This document shows positions 58,575 through 64,000 of a DNA stretch of 64,000 bases, in pieces. The DNA comes from Planctomycetota bacterium (GTDB lineage: Bacteria; Planctomycetota; Phycisphaerae; Phycisphaerales; SM1A02), in the NCBI GenBank assembly GCA_017859745.1, contig JAFMML010000005.1:1-64000 (forward strand). Direction: 5' to 3'. The notes beneath the pieces are model-generated. The model worked only from the letters and a program-made list of their open reading frames with translations, made no database searches and had not been told where the DNA came from. The stretch's first letter is position 1; the number at the start of each line of letters is the position of its first letter. Position numbers and translations under genes: made by a program.

Positions 58575-59937
58575 ATCCAGTTTCGATGCGGCCACCTGGT
58601 CGCCCGGGCCCGGCGGGTCTGGCACCTGGCCGGAGGCGTTGGCCGGCACACTCGATCCGTCGCGGCGATCGTTCGTCGAGTCCGCCAACGCCCCGGATGC
58701 CGACTTCCCGATCCGGAACCTGCCCTTCGGGGCCTTCTCCACCGACACGCTGGAACCTCGCCTCGGAGTGGCGATCGGCGATCGGGCTCTGGATCTTCGG
58801 AACGTCGTGGAGGCGGGTCTGCTCGAGGGCCTCGATGGCCGGATCCGATGCGCGCTGAGCGCCGCCTCGCTCGACGATCTCCTTGCGCTGGGGCGGCCCG
58901 CCTGGCTCGCCGCCCGGGTGGCGATCTCGCGCCTGCTCGACGCCGACCATGCCGCCCTGCGGGACCGTGCCGATCGGGAGACCTTCCTGCCGGCGATCGA
59001 AGACATCCGCCTGGGCCTTCCCGCACGGACTCGCGACTACACCGACTTCTACGCCAGCGAGCATCACGCCACCAACGTCGGGCGGATGTTTCGTCCCGAC
59101 AATCCGCTGATGCCGAACTGGAAGCACCTGCCGGTCGGCTATCACGGCCGCGCCTCCTCGCTGGTGCCGAGCGGCACGCCGATCCGCCGTCCCCACGGCC
59201 AGACCGTCGGCCCCGACGGGCCACCGCCCGCCTACGGGCCCGTTCGACTGCTCGACTACGAGATCGAGGTCGGCTTCCTGATCGGACCGGGCAACCGTCT
59301 CGGCGATCCCATTCCCGCCTCGCGGGCGCTCGATCACGTCTTCGGCCTCGCCATCGTCAACGACTGGTCGGCCCGGGACGTGCAGAAGTGGGAGTACCAG
59401 CCGCTCGGCCCCTTCAACGCCAAGAACTTCGCCACCTCCATCTCGCCGTGGGTGGTGACGCTCGAGGCCCTGGCGCCCTTCATGGTGGACGGCCCGCCGC
59501 GGGCCGCGGGCGATCCCGAGAACCTGCCCTATCTTCGACACGACCGCGACATCGCGATCGACCTCGAGCTGGAGGTGGCGATCGCGTCCAAGACCATGCG
59601 TGACGCCGGAACGCCAGCGACCCGGGTCAGTCTCGGCAACTACCGCGAGATGTACTGGTCGATCGCCCAGATGGTCGCCCATCACACCTCCACCGGCTGC
59701 AACCTGCAGCCGGGCGATCTGATGGCGTCCGGCACGGTCAGCGGTCCGGAGGAGTCCAATCGCGGCTGCCTGCTCGAACGGACCTGGCGAGGCGAGAATC
59801 CGGTCGAACTCGCCGACGGCACGTCGCGCCGGTTCCTTCAGGACGGAGACGAGGTGGTCATGCGGGGCTGGTGCGGTCGGGGCGAGCGACGCATCGGTTT
59901 CGGCGCCTGCACCGGCATCGTCGATCCCGCCACCTGA
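58567..59937 (+). CDS. fahA: Fumarylacetoacetase
   Basis: 456-aa FAH, which splits fumarylacetoacetate into fumarate and acetoacetate at the end of tyrosine degradation. Family motifs are visible: DYTDFYASEHHATNVGRMFR (with the catalytic His and metal-ligand Asp), LPVGYHGRASSLVPSG, LDYEIEVGFLIG with the Glu ligands, VNDWSARDVQKWEYQPLGPF and GDLMASGTVSGPE. Length is slightly above the usual 415-430 aa because of an N-terminal extension. The ATG at 58567 overlaps the preceding gene. It is convergent with the DUF192-HGD unit. Confidence 0.94.
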   Translation: MPESSFDAATWSPGPGGSGTWPEALAGTLDPSRRSFVESANAPDADFPIRNLPFGAFSTDTLEPRLGVAIGDRALDLRNVVEAGLLEGLDGRIRCALSAASLDDLLALGRPAWLAARVAISRLLDADHAALRDRADRETFLPAIEDIRLGLPARTRDYTDFYASEHHATNVGRMFRPDNPLMPNWKHLPVGYHGRASSLVPSGTPIRRPHGQTVGPDGPPPAYGPVRLLDYEIEVGFLIGPGNRLGDPIPASRALDHVFGLAIVNDWSARDVQKWEYQPLGPFNAKNFATSISPWVVTLEALAPFMVDGPPRAAGDPENLPYLRHDRDIAIDLELEVAIASKTMRDAGTPATRVSLGNYREMYWSIAQMVAHHTSTGCNLQPGDLMASGTVSGPEESNRGCLLERTWRGENPVELADGTSRRFLQDGDEVVMRGWCGRGERRIGFGACTGIVDPAT

Positions 59938-59960
59938 TGCGGGGGACCCGAGCGGCCGAG

Positions 59961-59984
59961 GTTCGGAACTTCGTTCGGAACTTC
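59961..59984. repeat. Tandem duplication of a 12-mer between convergent genes
   Basis: GTTCGGAACTTC is repeated twice without a gap in the 57-bp space between fahA and the DUF192 gene. Each junction has GAAC-TTC-GTTC dyad symmetry. No function is clear. Confidence 0.7.
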
Positions 59985-59994
59985 GTCGCGGCTC

Positions 59995-60735
59995 TCAGTC
60001 CTGGGCGAGGCCACGCAGCGCGGTGACATCGATGTCGAGGGCCTCTCCAGGTCGGAGATCGAGTCGGTCGAGGGTCCCCGGCGCGAACTCGAGCGCCAGC
60101 ACCGCCGACCGACGACTCGAATAGCTTGGCAGCCGCCGCTGATAGGCGCCGATCGACTCGTCGGAGCGTCGCGGCGGCTCGGCCTTCATCCGGTAGGTCG
60201 CGGTGACGCGGCCGAGGGCATCGACGTACACGATGTCGATGTCCATGAAGCAGTCCTTCATCCAGTAGCCGAGGATCTCCGGCCGCGTGTGGGCGAACAA
60301 CATGCCCCGGTCGCGAGCGAGCGTGCGTCGTCCGCCGAGTCCGCGACGTCGGCTGGTCTCGTCGAGGCAGAGTTCCATCAGGAACCGCTCCCCCTTCACC
60401 TCGATCGGCAACATGGGAAGTCCTGCTGGGGAGCGTGGCATCTCGGAGAGTGGGGGGATCGTCGCGGGCGGATCGGCGACGCCGGGCCCGCCCGAATCTC
60501 GAGGCGGCGTCGGTCCCGCAGTGACCGGACCGGCGTCGCGATCACCCTGGGGGCGGGGCGGGGGCGGCTGCACGTCGATCGGGGCCGCCGGTGTCGAGAT
60601 CGCCTGCGGTGGCGAGGCGGCGGTCCCGTCGTCGACGCATCCGCCCGACGCCGCGGCCGACAACATCGCCAAGGCGGCCCATAGAACGGCCTTGGATCGC
60701 AGACGTCCCACTCTGCGCCGTCCGTCGTCGGGCAT
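59995..60735 (-). CDS. DUF192 lipoprotein
   Basis: 246-aa exported lipoprotein. The signal segment ends in ASGGC (cysteine near residue 33). A Pro-rich linker of about 60 residues precedes the C-terminal DUF192 domain (about 95-246), recognisable by RRRGLGGRRTLARDRGMLFA and LGYWMKDCFMDIDIVYVDA. DUF192 is a small beta fold of unknown function. I use the ATG at 60735 because it gives a normal signal peptide; a GTG at 60780, 3 nt after the homogentisate dioxygenase stop, would add 15 residues. It is downstream of hgd in the same operon. Confidence 0.8.
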   Translation of the reverse strand: MPDDGRRRVGRLRSKAVLWAALAMLSAAASGGCVDDGTAASPPQAISTPAAPIDVQPPPPRPQGDRDAGPVTAGPTPPRDSGGPGVADPPATIPPLSEMPRSPAGLPMLPIEVKGERFLMELCLDETSRRRGLGGRRTLARDRGMLFAHTRPEILGYWMKDCFMDIDIVYVDALGRVTATYRMKAEPPRRSDESIGAYQRRLPSYSSRRSAVLALEFAPGTLDRLDLRPGEALDIDVTALRGLAQD

Positions 60736-60783
60736 CGAGCCGAGGATGATCCGAGCGCCGGCGGAAGGGGCGAGCGTCACGCC

Positions 60784-62148
60784 TCAGGCCTTCGACTTCG
60801 AGCGGGCGCCGCGGCCGGTGCGGGACTTCTTGGCGGCCGTGGTGGGGACCTTCTTCTTGCCCCGGCCGGCCGGTGCCTTTCGAGGGGATGCCTTGCCGTT
60901 GCGCGTCGCGGCGCCGTCGAGGCGATGGGAGCCATCGCTCTCGTGACGACCCGAGGCGACCGGGAAGTGCTCCTCCTCCCAACTGGCCGGATAGGCCGGA
61001 TCGTCGAGATCGAGCGCGGCGGCGGTGGGGAAGAGCGGCCGGAAGGTGTCGCACATCACCGCCAGCTCGTTGGTCCAGGTTGCGCCCAGGGACTTCTCGA
61101 TGGTGCCCGGGTGCGGCCCGTGCGGAATCCCCTGAGGGTGAAGGCTGATCGAGCCGACCTCGATGCCCTTGCGGGCCTTGTAGTTGCCCTCGACGTAGTA
61201 GAGCACCTCGTCCGAGTCGAGGTTCGAGTGGTTGTAGGGAACCGGGATCGCCTGCGGATGCCAGTCGAGGACCCGGGGGCAGAAGGAGCAGATGACGAAG
61301 TTGTGCCCCTCGAAGGTCTGATGCGTCGGCGGCGGCATGTGATGCTTGGCCGCGATGGGACTGAAGTCGTCGATGTTGAAGGCGTAGGGGTAGTAGCAGC
61401 CGTCCCACCCGACCACGTCGAGAGGGTGGTAGGGATAGACGTAGGCATGCACGCGATCCCGCGCCTTGATGCGCACCTCGTACTCGCCCTCCTCGTCGAA
61501 GGTCAGCGGCAGCACCGGCGTGCGGAGATCCCGCTCGCAGTACGGCGCGTGCTCGAGGAACTGCGACGTCTGCTTCGAGAGGTAGCGAGGCGGCGGGGCG
61601 ATGTGGGACCCGTTGGCGGTCTCGAAGCAGACGAACTTCGGCGGATGCTCCTCCTCGCCGGGCTCGTCGAACTCGAGCCGATAGATCGTGCCCTTCGGAA
61701 TGACCAGGTAGTCCTTGGGTCCGAACGTCACCGTGCCGAACATGGTCCACAGGGTGCCGCGACCATGGTGGACGAACAGGCACTCGTCGCCCATGGCGTT
61801 CTTGAAGTGGTACTCCATCGCCTCGGCCGGCATGCAGACGCTCATCTCGACGTCGGCGTTGCCGAACAGCACCACTCGCCCCGTGACCGGATCGCCGTGC
61901 GGCGCCATCGGGGCGGTCTTCAGGTGCCGCATGCGCATGACGTCCTGCTCGACGTACTGCGGCCGCGTCCCGTAGAGGGTCTTCCACCCGGTGACCTGAG
62001 TCGGCGGGTGGATGTGGTAGAGGGTCGAGGTGGGGCCGACGAAGCCCTCCGTCCCAAAGACCTCCTCGGAGTAGAGGGCTCCATCGGGGCGGCGGAAGAC
62101 GATGTGCCGCTTGGGCGGCAACTGTCCGAGGGTGGTGTAGTAGGCCAT
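60784..62148 (-). CDS. hmgA: Homogentisate 1,2-dioxygenase with basic C-terminal tail
   Basis: 454-aa non-haem iron dioxygenase that opens the homogentisate ring to maleylacetoacetate. It begins MAYYTTLGQLPPKRHIVFRR and has the cupin segments LFVHHGRGTLWTMFG and KDYLVIPKGTIYRL. The iron-site region reads PYNHSNLDSDEVLYYVEGN, then SISLHPQGIPHGPHPG. The last 45 residues are unlike the enzyme family: Lys/Arg/Ser/Ala-rich (KASPRKAPAGRGKKK, AAKKSRTGRGARSKSKA). GAGGAG lies 11 nt before the ATG. With FAH on the opposite strand it forms a convergent tyrosine-catabolism locus. Confidence 0.92.
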   Translation of the reverse strand: MAYYTTLGQLPPKRHIVFRRPDGALYSEEVFGTEGFVGPTSTLYHIHPPTQVTGWKTLYGTRPQYVEQDVMRMRHLKTAPMAPHGDPVTGRVVLFGNADVEMSVCMPAEAMEYHFKNAMGDECLFVHHGRGTLWTMFGTVTFGPKDYLVIPKGTIYRLEFDEPGEEEHPPKFVCFETANGSHIAPPPRYLSKQTSQFLEHAPYCERDLRTPVLPLTFDEEGEYEVRIKARDRVHAYVYPYHPLDVVGWDGCYYPYAFNIDDFSPIAAKHHMPPPTHQTFEGHNFVICSFCPRVLDWHPQAIPVPYNHSNLDSDEVLYYVEGNYKARKGIEVGSISLHPQGIPHGPHPGTIEKSLGATWTNELAVMCDTFRPLFPTAAALDLDDPAYPASWEEEHFPVASGRHESDGSHRLDGAATRNGKASPRKAPAGRGKKKVPTTAAKKSRTGRGARSKSKA

Positions 62149-62308
62149 GGGGTTCTGGACTCCTCTGCGACGCTGAGGCGGCCGGGCCTGGGACTCGCCG
62201 AACGCCCGCCCGCCTGCCGCCGACATCCTACGCCCCCGGTCGGGGCGATTGGGTGTCCGTTCGCGTCTGCGAGCGGCAGACGGCGGCCGATCCGGAGAAG
62301 ATGGAACG

Positions 62309-62974
62309 ATGGCCGCGATGGAGTCCCAACTCGACCTGCTCGCCTCCGGGGTCTCGGAAGAGGGCCCTTGGATCGTGCTGGAGAAGCCGAGCGGGTGGCA
62401 TACGCTCGAGGGCCGCAGCGGGGGGACGACCGTCGAGGCGGCCCTTCGCCAGCTGCGTCCCGACGTGGCGAGTCTCCCGGAGGCGGGCCTCGTCCACCGT
62501 CTCGATCTCGGCACCAGCGGTTGCCTCCTCGCATCCACCACGCCCGAGGGCCGGGAGCGATGGCGAGAGCGGTGGAGCCGCCGCGGGACTCGCGGGGTCT
62601 CGAAGTTCTATCTCGCGGACGTCGTTCTTCGGGACGGCGTTGCGAAGCTGCCGCGCAGCGGTGGATTCCAACTCCACTTTCGATCGCGGTACCGGCGGTC
62701 GGCGAAGGTCACCGTGTCCGATCGCGGCGCGGCCGAGGAGCGGGGGGAATGCCGCTGGCGAACCATCCGGCAGGACGATCGCCGATCCGAACTCGAGATC
62801 GAACTGCTCGGGCCGGGCCGCCGCCATCAGATTCGAGCCGGATTCGCGGCGCTCGGCGCCCCGCTTGTCGGAGACGATCTGTACGGAGGCCCACCGGCCG
62901 ATCGTCTCCACCTGCATGCGTGGCGACTGGCCTTCGACGAACAGATCGTCGAAAGCCCGCCGCCACGCTGGTGA
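62309..62974 (+). CDS. RluA-family pseudouridine synthase
   Basis: 221-aa RNA-modifying enzyme. The catalytic aspartate lies in VHRLDLGTSGCLLA, the RluA signature. EKPSGWHTLEG and PGRRHQIRAGFAALG with LVGDDLYGG are the other conserved blocks. No S4 domain is present and the protein is short, so it is a minimal catalytic domain. It isomerises uridines in rRNA or tRNA; the target cannot be told. Starts at 62309 and 62318 are both possible. It diverges from hmgA. Confidence 0.85.
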   Translation: MAAMESQLDLLASGVSEEGPWIVLEKPSGWHTLEGRSGGTTVEAALRQLRPDVASLPEAGLVHRLDLGTSGCLLASTTPEGRERWRERWSRRGTRGVSKFYLADVVLRDGVAKLPRSGGFQLHFRSRYRRSAKVTVSDRGAAEERGECRWRTIRQDDRRSELEIELLGPGRRHQIRAGFAALGAPLVGDDLYGGPPADRLHLHAWRLAFDEQIVESPPPRW

Positions 62975-62986
62975 GTTCGGCCGCGT

Positions 62987-63700
62987 TCAGTCCGAGCTGG
63001 AGTCGGTGGCCGCCTTGCCCGCGGCCACGACGATGCCGGCGTACTTCATCGGCTCGGCCTCGACCTTCGCCGCGCATCCCTTGCAGCAGACCCGGACGAG
63101 ACGGTTGGCCGCGATCACATCGACCGGGTCGTCGCCGAGCGGGCGTCCGCTGATCGGGCAGGTGGTCAAGGGATAGTTCTTCGATCCCTCGGCGACGATC
63201 ATCCTGTCGAGGGCTTCGAGGTACTTCGCGGGAGATCGGTTGAATCGCCGAACGCACTTGCTGCAGCAGAGGCGCACAAGTCGGTTCTGGTAGACGACGT
63301 TCTTGGCCTCGTCCGCGTCGGGGCCGGTGGCCGAGGGCAGGGCCTCCTCGGGCATCACCGGGCACATGACCGCCGGATAGAGCGGCAGTTCCGCCTTGAC
63401 GATCTCCGCGTTCAACTTGGCCAGGAAGGTCGCGGGGTCCTTGGCGAACCGGCCGGCGCAACCTCCGCAGCAGAACTTCACCTCGCGGCCGTTGTCCGCC
63501 TCGTTCTTCTGCCCGGAAAGGATCACGACGGCGGGGTCCTCGCCGAGCGCTTCGCCCGAGACGATGCAGGTGGTCAGGGGGTAAGGCATGCCCTGGCGGG
63601 TGGCAGGGGTGTCGTCGGTGCGAGGCGCGAATCCGAGCATGATCGCCACGACCGAGAACATGGCGATGCTGGACAGAACGAGGGGGCAGGGACGCTTCAT
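62987..63700 (-). CDS. Exported protein with three CCxxC metal-binding (TRASH/YHS-like) repeats
   Basis: 237-aa exported protein. The N-terminus is a signal peptide or anchor (about residues 8-25). Three repeats follow, each with a single Cys about 30-35 residues before a CCxxC: C45 with C77-C78-C81, C113 with C145-C146-C149, and C181 with C205-C206-C209. The repeats share the ending 'RF..PA.YL..L', as in TRASH or YHS-like domains that bind heavy metals. Function is probably metal sensing, trafficking or sequestration in the envelope. CGGAGAA lies about 8 nt before the ATG and TACCAT about 40 nt before it. Confidence 0.75.
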   Translation of the reverse strand: MKRPCPLVLSSIAMFSVVAIMLGFAPRTDDTPATRQGMPYPLTTCIVSGEALGEDPAVVILSGQKNEADNGREVKFCCGGCAGRFAKDPATFLAKLNAEIVKAELPLYPAVMCPVMPEEALPSATGPDADEAKNVVYQNRLVRLCCSKCVRRFNRSPAKYLEALDRMIVAEGSKNYPLTTCPISGRPLGDDPVDVIAANRLVRVCCKGCAAKVEAEPMKYAGIVVAAGKAATDSSSD

Positions 63701-63804
63701 GGATCGATTCTCCGAAGGGGGTCGCGGGATGGTAGTCCTTGCCGGATGCCAGGACGCCGGGCGTGTTGACCCCTGCCGACTTCGCGATATCCTTGTTTTT
63801 GGTT

Positions 63805-63830
63805 CATCCGTTCATCCGAAAATACGGATG
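63805..63830. promoter_or_regulatory. Operator-like CATCCG / CGGATG repeats
   Basis: CATCCG occurs at 63805 and 63813, and the second copy forms a dyad with CGGATG (63825-63830) around the AT spacer AAAATA. It is the most AT-rich spot in this 245-bp spacer and lies 116 nt before the GTG at 63946. It looks like a transcription-factor site, but the factor is unknown. Confidence 0.45.
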
Positions 63831-63945
63831 GAGCGAAGGCGATCCCGAGCGGGTCGGCACCAGGCGTGTCGCCCCCCGCAACGTTGGCCTCTGGTCAGGT
63901 CAGTGATCATTCATCGAGTCCCCGTTCCTCAGACAGGAGCACCAC

Positions 63946-64000
63946 GTGAGCGCGATTGCAAGCCAACCCTCCACCGCCTCGGGCATGCCGACCTTCCTCG
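63946..64000 (+). CDS. Start of a protein of unknown function (cut by window end)
   Basis: A GTG start with AGGAG 6 nt upstream opens a frame of 18 codons (VSAIASQPSTASGMPTFL) that runs off the window. The good ribosome site and the operator-like repeats upstream make a real gene likely. The product cannot be told from this fragment. Confidence 0.5.
   Translation, partial: MSAIASQPSTASGMPTFL

Noticed and set aside
59961-59984. 12-bp tandem duplication as an attachment site or SOS box
   Set aside because: The dyad has a 3-nt centre unlike known GAAC-N4-GTTC boxes, and no mobile-element gene is near; kept only as a repeat.
1-64000. tRNA, rRNA or riboswitch
   Set aside because: I looked for cloverleaf-like stems and conserved rRNA blocks in the spacers and saw none; most spacers are under 200 bp. 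A covariance-model search would be decisive.

Overview
The window is a gene-dense, very GC-rich (roughly 70%) stretch of bacterial chromosome. I infer a member of the Planctomycetota, probably class Phycisphaerae. The supporting signs are a dockerin-type repeat at the end of a secreted protease, a protein with a VPAP/PEP-CTERM-like sorting tail, two CRTAC1 (VCBS/ASPIC-UnbV) proteins flanking a multiheme cytochrome, a fused SecDF, a DUF2934 protein with a Lys/Ser/Ala-rich tail, and a C30 carotenoid cluster. The assignment rests on gene content only. I saw no rRNA, tRNA, CRISPR array, insertion sequence or phage gene.

Layout. 34-7051: staphyloxanthin-type C30 carotenoid genes, crtN diverging from aldH-crtP-crtO-crtQ. 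7061-10409: a DEXH helicase and PdeM nuclease of the ligase-associated repair set, without ligase or exonuclease. 10425-16582: ABC exporter, degenerate GGDEF protein, small lipoprotein, rlmN, ferredoxin, iscX and a nitrilase-family hydrolase. 16579-24909: TPR/CRTAC1 lipoprotein, membrane pentaheme cytochrome and a second CRTAC1 protein, tightly linked. 25016-25714: a sorted surface protein. 26141-33280: the imuA-imuB-dnaE2 mutasome, with tandem repeats upstream of and inside imuA and a 506-nt imuA/imuB overlap. 33483-42125: secreted subtilase, an unknown protein, a giant MscS-type channel, a Na/Pi cotransporter and a DUF2934 protein. 42160-45302: mlaF-mlaD plus a DUF418 membrane protein. 45321-53903: Nudix, site-2 protease, rhomboid, tgt, yajC, secDF and a LysM protein. 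53900-56162: a histone-deacetylase-like hydrolase convergent with a lysine 2,3-aminomutase. 56573-62148: PqiA, a conserved unknown, fumarylacetoacetase, then on the other strand homogentisate dioxygenase and a DUF192 lipoprotein (tyrosine catabolism). 62309-64000: pseudouridine synthase, a triple CCxxC metal-binding protein and the start of an unknown gene.

How the genes work together. The Crt enzymes would desaturate, oxidise, glycosylate and acylate a C30 backbone made elsewhere in the genome. ImuA/ImuB/DnaE2 form an inducible translesion polymerase. YajC, SecDF, the two intramembrane proteases and Tgt sit together as a protein-export and housekeeping block. HGD and FAH are the two ring-cleavage-side enzymes of homogentisate degradation, and an unknown gene overlapping fahA is a candidate extra step.

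Regulation. Many first genes have no Shine-Dalgarno but carry a TAnnnT hexamer 5-11 nt before the start codon, which suggests leaderless transcription. Two leadered genes share a TTGAC-N17-TACCCT promoter of identical geometry.
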